The translations under genes and the position numbers were made by a program. 64,000 bases of DNA from Natrialbaceae archaeon AArc-T1-2 (lineage in GTDB: Archaea > Halobacteriota > Halobacteria > Halobacteriales > Natrialbaceae), in NCBI RefSeq assembly GCF_030273315.1, contig NZ_CP127174.1, positions 62,001 to 126,000 of the forward strand. Reading direction: 5' to 3'. The notes under the pieces were generated by a model. That model did no database searches, was not told where the DNA came from, and saw nothing but the letters and a program-made list of their open reading frames with translations. Position 1 is the first letter of the stretch. Each line of letters starts with the position of its first letter. Below, piece by piece: positions 27,062-36,192 of the stretch.

Positions 27062-29356
27062 ATGGGGGGTGAACGGTCACTGCCGAAGGAGCTCGGGTTG
27101 CCCGGTGCGCTCACGATCGGAATCGGGACGATGATCGGTGCGGGCATCTTCGTCCTTCCCGCACCGGCGCTTGCGACCGCCGGACCAGCCGCGGCCGTGG
27201 CGTTCGTCGTCGGTGGGGTCGTGGCGCTGTTTACCGCGCTGTCGATCAGCGAACTCGGGACTGCCATGCCGAAGGCGGGCGGTGCCTACTACTACATCGA
27301 CGACGCCCTCGGGCCGCTGTTCGGAACGGTCGCGGGACTCGGGAACTGGGTCGGGCTCGCGGCGGCGACCGCGTTCTATCTCATCGGGTTCGGTAGCTAC
27401 ACGGCGCTCGCGCTTCCGGTCCCGGCAGTCGACCTCGTGGTGTATGTGCTGGAACCGAGACAGGTATCGGCACTGCTGGCCGGCGCGGCGTTCGTCGGGG
27501 TGAATTATTACGGTACGAAAGAGACGGGGGTTCTCCAGACTGCGATCGTGAGCGTGCTCGTCGGCATTCTGCTCGTCTTCGTCGCGGTCGGTATCGGTCG
27601 GGTCGACGTTGAAACGCTTCGACCGTTCGCCCCACCGGAAACCGGCGGCTGGAGCGCCGTTCTCCCCGCTGCAGGGCTCATCTTCGTCACGTATCTCGGG
27701 TTCGCCGAGATCAACACCGCCGCCGAGGAGTTGGTGAACCCCGACCGGAACCTGCCACTCGCGGTCCTCGGCAGTCTCCTCGTCGTCACCGCGTTGTACG
27801 CTGTCGTCATGATCGTCGTGGCCGGGGTCGTCGACTACCGCGTCGCCGTCGACTTCGGCGACGTGGCCGTCGCGAGGGTAGCACAGCTCATGCTCGGCTG
27901 GCCGGGGCTCGCGTTACTCACGTTCGCCGGCCTGCTCGCGACCGCGTCGTCGGCGAACGCGTCGATCCTTGCCTCCTCTCGGATCAACTACGCGATGGGA
28001 CGGGACCGCATCGTCAGCGACCGACTCCAGGACGTCCACCCGACGTTCGACACGCCGTACCGATCGATCGCGCTCACCGGCGCGCTCATTTTCGGGTTCG
28101 TTCTCGTCGGCGACGTCGAGGTGCTGGCGAAGGCCGGGAGCATCCTCCATCTCATCGTGTACGGGCTGTTGAACGTCGCGTTGATCGTCTACCGCGAGAC
28201 GGACCACCCCGACTACGACCCCGGCTTCACGACGCCGCTGTATCCCTACGTTCCGGTACTTGGGGCCGTGTGCTCGTTCGGGCTGATCGGGTTCATGGCC
28301 GTGACCGAGATCGCACTCAGCGTGCTCTTCGTCGCGGTCGGCGTCGCGTGGTACTTCCTGTACGCCAAACAGCACACGAGAAAGGAGGGCGTCTTCGAGG
28401 AGTACGCCGTCGAACACGAGGAGGAGCTGCCCGACGCGCTCGTCTCGACGATCAAGGCCGTCGAGCCCAACCTCCCGGAGTACCGCGTGCTGGTCCCGTT
28501 CTCGGACCTCGAGGATCGACGCGCGGTCCTCGAGTTCGCGGCGACCAGGGCCAGCCGCCACGACGGCGTCGTTATCGCGGTTCACGTCCAGCAGGTGCCC
28601 GACCAGCTGCCGATCACCGCCGACCTGCGGGAACTGGACCGGATCGAGTCCGCCGACGAGGCGACGTTCGATCCGGTCCGCGAGATCACCGACGCCCACG
28701 GCGTTCGCCTCGAGACGCATACGCTCCTGACTCGACAGGGGTTCGACAGCATCTTCAGGGCCGCCGAGACGTACGACGCCGACGCCGCCGTCGTCGGCTG
28801 GGAGGACGACACGCAGTGGTCGACGAGCCGAACGCGACGGGGATTGCGCCGGCTGACTCGCGACTTCCCCTGTGACTTCGTCGTGGTCGCGGGCAAGGAG
28901 TTCGATCCGTCACGAATCCTCCTGCCGACGGGCGGCGAATCCGACGCGGCGGTCGGTGCCAAACTCGCCAGGGAGCTTCGGGACGCGTACGGATCGGAGC
29001 TCCACCTCCTCCACGTCGCCGACGATCGGTCGACGGGCGGGCAGTTCCTCTCGGAGTGGGCACTCGAGCACGGCCTCGAGGACGCGACCCAGGAGGTGGT
29101 CGTCTCCGAGGATCCGCCGTCGGCCATCGAACGCCGGAGCCGGGACGCGACGCTCGTGATACTGGGCGCGACGGGCGAGGGCGTGCTGTGGCGAGCGGTG
29201 AGGCGGTCGACGGTGTGGGGACTCGTCGACGATGTCGACGCGACGGTCGTGCTCGTCGAACGAGAACGCGATCGGTCGATACCCGAGATGGTGACGAGCT
29301 GGCTTCGGACGGTGACTGGATCGTCCGGGTCCGTCCCGGACGGCCGTCGAGACTGA
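27062..29356 (+). CDS. APC-family amino-acid permease with C-terminal universal-stress-protein domains
   Basis: 764 residues. The N-terminal about 420 residues are an APC transporter with about 12 helices; the start GLPGALTIGIGTMIGAGIFVLPAPAL carries the GxG(I/A) loop that binds the substrate backbone. The cytoplasmic C-terminal part contains two USP-like domains, about 480-610 (YRVLVPFSDLEDRRAVLEFA, HDGVVIAVHVQQVP) and about 615-740 (FDPSRILLPTGGESDAAVGA, LVILGATGEG). This fusion is common in haloarchaea and may let nucleotides or stress control uptake. I use ATG 27062, not the TTG upstream. Its place directly after leuCD hints at branched-chain amino-acid transport (inference). Confidence 0.9.
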   Translation: MGGERSLPKELGLPGALTIGIGTMIGAGIFVLPAPALATAGPAAAVAFVVGGVVALFTALSISELGTAMPKAGGAYYYIDDALGPLFGTVAGLGNWVGLAAATAFYLIGFGSYTALALPVPAVDLVVYVLEPRQVSALLAGAAFVGVNYYGTKETGVLQTAIVSVLVGILLVFVAVGIGRVDVETLRPFAPPETGGWSAVLPAAGLIFVTYLGFAEINTAAEELVNPDRNLPLAVLGSLLVVTALYAVVMIVVAGVVDYRVAVDFGDVAVARVAQLMLGWPGLALLTFAGLLATASSANASILASSRINYAMGRDRIVSDRLQDVHPTFDTPYRSIALTGALIFGFVLVGDVEVLAKAGSILHLIVYGLLNVALIVYRETDHPDYDPGFTTPLYPYVPVLGAVCSFGLIGFMAVTEIALSVLFVAVGVAWYFLYAKQHTRKEGVFEEYAVEHEEELPDALVSTIKAVEPNLPEYRVLVPFSDLEDRRAVLEFAATRASRHDGVVIAVHVQQVPDQLPITADLRELDRIESADEATFDPVREITDAHGVRLETHTLLTRQGFDSIFRAAETYDADAAVVGWEDDTQWSTSRTRRGLRRLTRDFPCDFVVVAGKEFDPSRILLPTGGESDAAVGAKLARELRDAYGSELHLLHVADDRSTGGQFLSEWALEHGLEDATQEVVVSEDPPSAIERRSRDATLVILGATGEGVLWRAVRRSTVWGLVDDVDATVVLVERERDRSIPEMVTSWLRTVTGSSGSVPDGRRD

Positions 29357-29453
29357 ACCGGTCACTGACGGCAGGACGATTTCGAGGACCGATCGACTTC
29401 GGAGAGCCGTCTTCGTCGACGACGAGCCGATTCGATTTCGGACACCGAAGACG

Positions 29454-29921
29454 CTACGTTTTGACCTCGATCGTCTCGCCATCGAGTTCGCCCGGCTCGG
29501 TCTTGGGCAAGGTAATCGTCAGGACGCCGTTCTTGCACGTCGCTTCGGCGGCGTCCTCGTCGACCGGCTCCGGGAGGTCGATCGAGCGCTGCATGCTCCG
29601 TCGGGCGCGCTCGGTCTTGAGGTAGAGTTCGTCGCGCTCTTCGTGCTCTTTCTCTTCCTCCCGTGTCGCGACGATGTGTAACGTGTCGTCCGCGAGGCGA
29701 AGCTCGATGTCGTCTTTCTCGAATCCCGGAACGTCGGCCGTCAGGACGAACTCGTCGCCACGATCGGCCAGGTCGATCCCCATCCTCATCTCCGACATCG
29801 AGGTGATTCGTGGCATCTCGAACTGTTCGCCGTTCCACATTCGTATCGCTTCCTCGAACTGGCGTTGGATCTGTTCGAACTGTTCTTCGAGGTTCTTGAA
29901 CGGATTTCGCTCCATGCTCAT
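29454..29921 (-). CDS. Hsp20/alpha-crystallin family small heat-shock protein
   Basis: 155 residues. The helical N terminus (NLEEQFEQIQRQFEEAIRMW) is followed by an alpha-crystallin domain (about 45-140) with DVPGFEKDDIELRLADDTLHIVA and the closing motif KNGVLTITLPK. A holdase that binds unfolding proteins. A second in-frame Met lies at residue 3. On the minus strand a TTTATA element lies about 50 nt upstream of the start (around 29969-29975). It interrupts the run between leuD and leuB. Confidence 0.93.
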   Translation of the reverse strand: MSMERNPFKNLEEQFEQIQRQFEEAIRMWNGEQFEMPRITSMSEMRMGIDLADRGDEFVLTADVPGFEKDDIELRLADDTLHIVATREEEKEHEERDELYLKTERARRSMQRSIDLPEPVDEDAAEATCKNGVLTITLPKTEPGELDGETIEVKT

Positions 29922-30036
29922 CGGAAACCGGGGACAGTACCCCAGGCACGGACTCCACCGACGTCGGGTATAAACCTTTCACGGGATCGAAACAGGTATC
30001 GATACCCTCTTTTCGGCCCGACGGAGATGTTGTGGC

Positions 30037-31017
30037 ATGACTCACGAGATCACCGTCATTCCGGGCGACGGCATCGGACGGGAAGTAACGCCTGCGGCGA
30101 TCGACGTTCTCGAGTCCCTCGAGATCGAGTTCGAGTTCGTCGAGGCCGAGGCCGGCGACGCCGTGAAAGCGGAGACGGGCGAGCCGCTTCCCGAGGAGAC
30201 CTACGAACTCGCGGCCTCGAGCGACGCCACCCTGTTCGGTGCGGTCGGCGAGACGGCGGCGGACGTCATCCTCCCGCTGCGGGAGGCCGTCGACTCGTTC
30301 GTCAACGTCCGTCCCGCGAAAGCCTACCCAGGCGTCGAGGCCTTACGTCCCGAGACCGACCTCGTCTTTCTCCGGGAGAACACCGAGGGCGTCTACGCGG
30401 GCCACGAGGACCGGCTCACCGACGACGTCGCGACGCTGACTCGCGTCGTCACCGAGTCGGCCTCGAGAGAACTCGCGGAGTTTGCCTGCGAGTACGTCGA
30501 GGACAACGGCCACGACGGGTTCACGACCGTCCACAAGGCAAACGTCATGCAGGAGACCGACGGCCTCTTCCGGGACACCGTCGCGGAAGTCGCCGACGAG
30601 AACGGCGTCGAGACCGACGAGGTGCTGATGGACGCCTTCGCGACCCACGTCTGTCTCGACCCCGAGCAGTTCGACGTCGTCGTCTGTCCGAACCTCGCGG
30701 GCGACGTGCTCTCGGATCTCGCCGCAGGGCTTGTCGGCGGCCTCGGCCTGCTGCCCAGCGCCAACGTCGGCCACGACCGCGCGCTGTTCGAACCCGTCCA
30801 CGGCACCGCACCCGATATCGCCGGCGAGGGCGTCGCCAACCCGGCCGCGACGATCATCTCGGCGGCCATGCTCGTCGAGTACCTCGGCTACCACGAGGAG
30901 GGCGCGGCCATCCGCAAGGCCGTCGAGGCCACCCTCGAGGAGGGGCCACGCACGCCCGACCTGGGTGGCGACGCCTCGACCGAGGACGTGACGGAAGCGA
31001 TCGTCGACCGCCTGTAG
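30037..31017 (+). CDS. leuB: 3-isopropylmalate dehydrogenase
   Basis: 326 residues, NAD-dependent beta-decarboxylating dehydrogenase, third step of leucine synthesis. Motifs: [15 protein letters not shown], the substrate loop [16 protein letters not shown], the catalytic Lys in VHKANVM, metal Asp residues in [21 protein letters not shown], and [17 protein letters not shown] for the nucleotide. The family also contains isocitrate and homoisocitrate dehydrogenases, but the leu neighbourhood favours LeuB. It is split from leuCD by about 3.2 kb holding the permease and Hsp20, so it must have its own promoter. Confidence 0.93.
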   Translation: MTHEITVIPGDGIGREVTPAAIDVLESLEIEFEFVEAEAGDAVKAETGEPLPEETYELAASSDATLFGAVGETAADVILPLREAVDSFVNVRPAKAYPGVEALRPETDLVFLRENTEGVYAGHEDRLTDDVATLTRVVTESASRELAEFACEYVEDNGHDGFTTVHKANVMQETDGLFRDTVAEVADENGVETDEVLMDAFATHVCLDPEQFDVVVCPNLAGDVLSDLAAGLVGGLGLLPSANVGHDRALFEPVHGTAPDIAGEGVANPAATIISAAMLVEYLGYHEEGAAIRKAVEATLEEGPRTPDLGGDASTEDVTEAIVDRL

Positions 31018-31066
31018 GGGTTCCGGCGGGCCGAACGTTATCACGGGTGCCGTGGTATCGCCGGCC

Positions 31067-32139
31067 ATGCCTCGAGCCGACACCCTCGCCGGCGTCGATC
31101 GCGCACGATCGAGACCGGTCGCCTCGAGACCCACCTCCTCGAGTCGGGCGATCCCGACGCCGACGGCGACCCGATCGTCTTCCTCCACAGCAACGTCTCT
31201 TCCTCTCGATTCTTCGAAGACGTGATGGCCGACCTGCCGGCGAGCCAGTACGCGGTCGCACCAGACTTTCGCGGATACGGCGACAGCGAGACGAAGCCCG
31301 TCGACGCGACGAACAGACTGGGTGACTTTACTGCCGACCTCGAGGCCCTGCTGGCCGAACTCGACCTCGAGACGCCGCTGACGCTGGTCGGCTGGTCGAA
31401 CGGTGGCGGGGTCGCGATGCAGTACACGCTCGATGGTCCCGAACTCGTCGCGTCGCTCGTGCTCGTCAACCCGCTCTCGCCGTACGGCTTCGGCGGGACG
31501 AAAGACCTCGAGGGGACGCCGTGTTTCGACGACTACGCCGGCTCCGGCGGCGGGGTCGGCAACGACGAGTTCGTGACGGCACTCGCCGAACGCGACCGTA
31601 GCGAGGGTGGAGAGGCCGGCCCACGGAAGATCCTCCGGACCTACTACGTCGATCCGACCCACACCTTCGACGAGGAACGCGAGGAGTCGTACCTGACGGG
31701 GATGCTCGATACGGCCACCGGCCAGGAGAACTATCCCGGATCGGCCCAGAAGAGCGAGAACTGGCCGGGCGTCGCCCCCGGCGAGACGGGCGTGAACAAC
31801 GCCATCTCGCCGAAGTACTGCGATCTCTCGGGAATCGTCGAGATCGATCCAGCGGAGAAACCGCCCGTGCTATGGATCCGCGGCGACTCCGACCAGCTCG
31901 TCTCCAACGAGTCGCTGTTCGACCTCGAGGCGCTCGGTCGACTGGGACAGATTCCCGACTGGCCCGGCGAGGACGTCTTCCCGCCACAGCCGATGGTCGA
32001 CCAGACCCGCGCCGTCCTCGAGGCCTACGCAGACGCCGGTGGCGAGTTCGCGGAGGTCGTCTTCAGCAAGGTCGGACACACGCCCCACCTCGAGATGCCG
32101 GGCGAGTTTCTGGGGGAACTCGAGGGCGTGCTCGAGTGA
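31067..32139 (+). CDS. Alpha/beta hydrolase, apparent 5' frameshift
   Basis: Alpha/beta-hydrolase fold. Visible active site: nucleophile GWSNGGG, acid RGDSDQLV, histidine VGHTPHLEMP, and the oxyanion-region strand IVFLHSN. Translation from ATG 31067 gives MPRADTLAGVDRA, but the continuation TIETGRLETHLLESGDPDAD and IVFLHSNVSSSRFFEDV is in the next frame. The uninterrupted frame offers only GTG 31222 or ATG 31225, downstream of the first strand. A single missing base near 31103-31106 would explain this. A cap domain with long inserts (residues about 120-200) suggests an esterase or dehalogenase-type lipase. Substrate unknown. Confidence 0.75.
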
Positions 32140-32186
32140 GCGGATGAACGGACGGTTTTATTTCCTGGTGGCTGCAGTACTGAGTC

Positions 32187-33440
32187 GTGACGAACGCAGC
32201 GGTAGAGCGTGTACAGACGACAACCAACGAGTCCCAACAGGCACCTCCCGACGGTTCGGCTAATGCTGGACCGACCGCACCGGACGAGCGGATCGTTAGT
32301 TTGGATATCCTCCGTGGCGTTGCCATCTTTGGGATCCTTGTTATCAACATACAGTCATTTTCGATGCCGAGTCCCGTGCGGATAAATCCGACGCAGTATG
32401 GTGAATTTGCAGGTGTCGAACTACTCATCTGGCTTGCCAGCCACGTTCTCGTCGAGCAGAAATTTATCGCGCTGTTTTCGATTATGTTCGGCGCTGGTAT
32501 CGTCCTCTTTCTCGAATCGAAAGAGGACCAGCCGTACTCGGGATACCTGCTGTATTACCGCCGAATACTGGTGTTATTACTTATCGGGCTCGCGCATGCC
32601 TACCTGCTCTGGGATGGCGACATACTGGTCATCTACGCGCTGTGTGGGCTCTGGGTTGTCTTCTTCTGGCGAGCGCCACCGCGGCGACTGTTCACTCTCG
32701 GGACCGTATTGATTGCTATCCCGACCACACTGACGCTCATTCATGCGTTCAGTATCGGGCTCTCTGGGACGCCCGACGGCTGGGTCGCCTCCGAGGCCGC
32801 TATCCAGGCGGAACTCGATGCCTACCGCGGCAGTTGGAGCGACGGATTTTCCGAGCGTGCCGAGGCCGCATGGAATGCCCACACGACCGAGTTTATCGCA
32901 GGCTCGGGCTGGCGATACGGCGGCTTCATTCTCTGGGGGATGGCCTTTTACAAATCGGGGCTGTTGACCAACGACTGGTCGAACAGATCCTACTGGACAG
33001 TGATTCTCGGGGGGTGGGCCGTCGGCTTTCTGATCGTTCTCGCCGGCGTCTGGACAGCCTTTGCCTACGACTGGAGCGGCGGGGCGGGCATCCTCTCGTG
33101 GGGGTTGAACAACATCGCCGCACTGTTCGTTGCACCTGCATATGCCAGTCTCGTGGTGGTGCTGTGTGCACGCGGCACTGGCGGTATCGTCCAGTCGGCC
33201 TGCGCCGCAGTCGGACGGACGGCACTCAGCAACTACCTCTTTCAGACGGTCGTTGCCACGACCATCTTTTATGGCTACGGACTCGGCCTCTTTGGCCACG
33301 TTACGCGCGTCGAACAGCTTGCTATCGTTTTCGGCATCTGGGTACTGCAAGCGATACTTTCGGTACTCTGGCTCAAACGGTTCGAGTACGGTCCCGTCGA
33401 GTGGCTCTGGCGGCGGGCCACCTACGGTAACTGGTCGTAA
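32187..33440 (+). CDS. DUF418-type membrane protein (YeiB-like)
   Basis: 417 residues, about 10 hydrophobic helices. It begins after a polar leader with SLDILRGVAIFGILVINIQ, the conserved opening of the DUF418/YeiB family and related acyltransferase-3-like proteins, and ends with a DUF418 domain containing VGRTALSNYLFQT. The biochemical role of the family is unknown. Start GTG at 32187 lies about 28 nt after a TTTTATTT box (32155-32163), giving a leaderless transcript. Codon use is visibly less GC-biased than in flanking genes (many ATA, TTA, TTT codons), hinting at recent acquisition. Confidence 0.85.
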   Translation: MTNAAVERVQTTTNESQQAPPDGSANAGPTAPDERIVSLDILRGVAIFGILVINIQSFSMPSPVRINPTQYGEFAGVELLIWLASHVLVEQKFIALFSIMFGAGIVLFLESKEDQPYSGYLLYYRRILVLLLIGLAHAYLLWDGDILVIYALCGLWVVFFWRAPPRRLFTLGTVLIAIPTTLTLIHAFSIGLSGTPDGWVASEAAIQAELDAYRGSWSDGFSERAEAAWNAHTTEFIAGSGWRYGGFILWGMAFYKSGLLTNDWSNRSYWTVILGGWAVGFLIVLAGVWTAFAYDWSGGAGILSWGLNNIAALFVAPAYASLVVVLCARGTGGIVQSACAAVGRTALSNYLFQTVVATTIFYGYGLGLFGHVTRVEQLAIVFGIWVLQAILSVLWLKRFEYGPVEWLWRRATYGNWS

Positions 33441-33479
33441 ATACGCTCGAGGGATAGTCAGATCCCGAAACCAGCCGTT

Positions 33480-34319
33480 TCAGGCGATATCGAGCGCGCC
33501 CCGATCCGCACCCGCGAGTTCGACGAGCGCGTCGGCCTCTAAGAGGTGACATTCCCCGGGGACGACGAGCAGGTGCAGCGGATCGCCGAACTCCCGCTCG
33601 GCCAGCTCGGTCATCGGCGCAGCCTCGACCACCGGCTCGGGGCTGCCCGCGCGGGCGACGACGACGCCGACGAGGTCGGGGTAGGCCTCGGCGAGTAGCT
33701 CTGCACCGACGTCGGCAGTCATGTACTCGTCCTCGTCGGTGCGCTCGTGACCCACTTTGTCGTCAGAACGCGACGCGTTCTGACTGCTGGTTGGATCGTA
33801 TCCAACCTTGATGTCGAGGTAGACGACCGTGTGCAGACCCCGCTCGCGGTTGTCGTCGATCGTCTCGGTGACGCTCGCCGGCAGGCCGTCAGCGCCGTGG
33901 GCGTAGGGAAAGGGGAGGGTCGTCGCCGTGCCGAAGCGGTAGTTCTGGAGGCCGGTCAGCGAACTCGCGGCCGTCTGGGCCGTGACGCCGTGGATCACCC
34001 GCGTCTCGATGCCCCGGTCGTGCGCTCGCAGGCGCAGGTCGACGTGGGTCGTCGAGATCATGGTGTCGCCCGCGGTGAGGAATGCGACGTCTTCGGTTTC
34101 GGCTGCCTCGAGCATCTCGTCGGGTTCCTGTTCGACGCCGGCACGGTCCCGAACCTCGATCTCGAGGTCGTGGTGGGACTCGAGGTCCTCGAGCGTCGCA
34201 CCGACGAGTTTGCTGGTGTAGAACTCGGCGAAGACCCGGTCGGCGTCCCGGAGTGCCTCCTGGCCCTCGACGGTGATCGACCGCTCGTCGTAGAGTCCGA
34301 GGCCGATGAAGGTGAGCAT
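33480..34319 (-). CDS. dphB: Diphthine synthase
   Basis: About 279 residues, SAM-dependent methyltransferase that builds diphthamide on elongation factor 2. Motifs: MLTFIGLGLYDERSITVEG, FLTAGDTMISTTHVDLRLRA and GVTAQTAASSLTGLQNYRFG. The ATG at 34317-34319 gives the conserved N terminus; the 14-residue upstream extension is rejected. Residues about 173-195 (rich in Ser, Asp, Lys) appear inserted compared with the usual YLDIKV...EYMT spacing, and the DNA encoding them consists of two perfect hairpins (33762-33807). Confidence 0.93.
   Translation of the reverse strand: MLTFIGLGLYDERSITVEGQEALRDADRVFAEFYTSKLVGATLEDLESHHDLEIEVRDRAGVEQEPDEMLEAAETEDVAFLTAGDTMISTTHVDLRLRAHDRGIETRVIHGVTAQTAASSLTGLQNYRFGTATTLPFPYAHGADGLPASVTETIDDNRERGLHTVVYLDIKVGYDPTSSQNASRSDDKVGHERTDEDEYMTADVGAELLAEAYPDLVGVVVARAGSPEPVVEAAPMTELAEREFGDPLHLLVVPGECHLLEADALVELAGADRGALDIA
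33762..33807. repeat. Hairpin pair inserted in frame in dphB
   Basis: GTCAGAACGCG (33762-33772) and its exact complement at 33774-33784 flank a single A. Four bases later GGTTGGAT (33789-33796) and ATCCAACC (33800-33807) flank the loop CGT. Both hairpins are perfect and the gene stays open across them. Confidence 0.8.
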
Positions 34320-34357
34320 AGCGGCCCTAGTGGGAGTGTGTGTTATAACGTTTCGAG

Positions 34358-35125
34358 TCACCGCGAGTCGACGTCCGGGACGAGAAACCGCCGGCCCTCG
34401 TGCTCGACCACCGTGACGTCAGCGCCGTAGACGGTTCGGACCGTCTCGGGCGTCAACACGTCCGGCCGGCCGACGGCGTGGATCTCGCCGTCGTGGAGCA
34501 ACGCGACCCGGTCACAGTACTGGCTCGCGAGATTCAGGTCGTGCAAGGCCGCGATGACGGCGACGTCCCGCTCGCGGACCTGGGTCGCGACGAGATCCAT
34601 CACCTCGAGCTGGTGGTTCAGATCGAGTGCGCTCGTGGGCTCGTCGAGCACCATCACCGACGGATCGCCGACCAGCGCACGGCCAAATCGGACTTTCTGC
34701 TGTTGGCCACCGCTCAAATCGCTCATCCGCCGGGTGGCGAACTGCTCGAGCTCGAGGCGCTCGAGGACGTCGGCAACCGCCCGCCGATCCCGCTCGCCGG
34801 GCGACCAGCCGGCGTGTGGCCGTCGGCCCTGCAAGACCGTCTCGAAGACGGTCGCCGGAAACGCGCCGTCGTCGTGCTGGGGGACGTAGCTTGCTTCCCG
34901 TGCCAGTTCCGTCCGGCTGTACGCTCTCGTGTCCCGTCCGTCGATGGCGATCGTGCCGCGGTCGGGCTCGTGGATCCGGTGGATCGATTTGAGCAGCGTA
35001 CTCTTGCCCGAGCCGTTCGCGCCGAGCAACCCGACGACTTCTCCCGCGTTCACCGTCAGGTCGATCCCCTCGAGGACGGAGACGTCGCCGTAGCTGAACG
35101 AGAGGTCGCTGATCTCGAGTGTCAT
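34358..35125 (-). CDS. btuD: ABC transporter ATP-binding protein, BtuD/FecE-like
   Basis: 255 residues, ATPase of a metal-chelate importer. Walker A GANGSGKST, Q-loop YVPQHDD, signature LSGGQQQKVRFGRAL, Walker B VMVLDEPTSALD and switch His LHDLN. Starts with an overlap of 4 bp with the permease gene stop. Sequence resembles haem, corrinoid and siderophore ATPases; the substrate is not determinable. Gene order on the minus strand: binding protein, permease, ATPase. Confidence 0.88.
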   Translation of the reverse strand: MTLEISDLSFSYGDVSVLEGIDLTVNAGEVVGLLGANGSGKSTLLKSIHRIHEPDRGTIAIDGRDTRAYSRTELAREASYVPQHDDGAFPATVFETVLQGRRPHAGWSPGERDRRAVADVLERLELEQFATRRMSDLSGGQQQKVRFGRALVGDPSVMVLDEPTSALDLNHQLEVMDLVATQVRERDVAVIAALHDLNLASQYCDRVALLHDGEIHAVGRPDVLTPETVRTVYGADVTVVEHEGRRFLVPDVDSR

Positions 35126-36192
35126 GACCAGTGTTGTTTCCCCTTGACGGTCAGATACAGGAACAGCGGTGCGCCCAGAAACGAGGTGACGATACCGACG
35201 GGCAGGACGATCGGCGAGATGATCGTCCGGGCGAAGGCGTCGGCGGCGACGAGCAACGCCGCTCCGACGAGGGCGGATGCGGGGAGCAGGAACCGCTCGG
35301 TGCCGCCGATCGTCATCCGGACGATGTGGGGGGCGACGAGGCCGACGAAGCCGATGATGCCGACGAACGAGATCATCACCGCCGTCAGGAGCGACGCGAC
35401 GATCATCCCCCGGATGCGCAACGATTCGACGTCGACGCCGAGGCTCAGGGCGGTTTCGGTGCCGGCGTCGAGGACGTCGTAGTTCCAGCCGTTGTAGACG
35501 AAGTACGCAAGTCCCAGCACGAAGACGACGATCATGACGGCGATCTCGTCCCAGGCCGCCCGGCTCACGTCGCCGAAGGTCCAGTAGACGATCTCGGCGA
35601 CCTGAGCGTCGGTCGCGAAGTACTGGATCGTCGCCAGCCCGGCGTTGAACAGCGAGCCGATCGCGACGCCCGTGAGAATCAGCGTCTCGGGGGTCGCATC
35701 CCGGTAGGTGACCAGCAGGAGGATCGCGGCGGTCGCGGTCATCGCGCCGACGAACGCGCCGATCGTCTGGACCGAGACCGTGAGCACGCTTCCCTCGAGG
35801 CCGGCCGTCCCGACGGCGATCGTGATCGCCGCCCCAAAGGCCGCCGCGTGTGAGATCCCGAGGGTGAAGGGGGCTCCGAGCGGGTTTCGCAGCACCGACT
35901 GCATCGCTGCGCCCGCGACCCCGAGGCCGCCGCCGGCGACCGTCGCGGCGAGCACGCGAGGAATCCGGACGTGCCAGATCGCCAGTTGCTGTGTCTCGGG
36001 GCCACGTTGAGTGAGTGCGGCCACCACCTCCCGGATCGGGTAGGTCACGGAGCCGACGGCGACGCCGACCACCCAGAGCACGGCCAGCAGAGCCGTCGTC
36101 CCGACGAGAAAGGCGATCTTCCGGCGCGTCGACTCCCGATGGGCTCGAACGCTTGCAGCCGTCGAGAGCTCAGAAGAGCGGTCGGTAGACAT
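35122..36192 (-). CDS. btuC: FecCD/BtuC-family ABC permease
   Basis: 356 residues, about 10 helices. Motifs typical of FecCD permeases: RIPRVLAATVAGGGLGVAGAAMQ near residue 80, NPLGAPFTLGISHAAAFGAA, and the C-terminal GFVGLVAPHIVR near the coupling region, then a final LPVGIVTSFLGAPLFLYL. The N-terminal about 25 residues are polar and may be cytoplasmic. Its 5' end overlaps the binding-protein gene by 23 bp, so a later start codon cannot be ruled out. Confidence 0.9.
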   Translation of the reverse strand: MSTDRSSELSTAASVRAHRESTRRKIAFLVGTTALLAVLWVVGVAVGSVTYPIREVVAALTQRGPETQQLAIWHVRIPRVLAATVAGGGLGVAGAAMQSVLRNPLGAPFTLGISHAAAFGAAITIAVGTAGLEGSVLTVSVQTIGAFVGAMTATAAILLLVTYRDATPETLILTGVAIGSLFNAGLATIQYFATDAQVAEIVYWTFGDVSRAAWDEIAVMIVVFVLGLAYFVYNGWNYDVLDAGTETALSLGVDVESLRIRGMIVASLLTAVMISFVGIIGFVGLVAPHIVRMTIGGTERFLLPASALVGAALLVAADAFARTIISPIVLPVGIVTSFLGAPLFLYLTVKGKQHWS

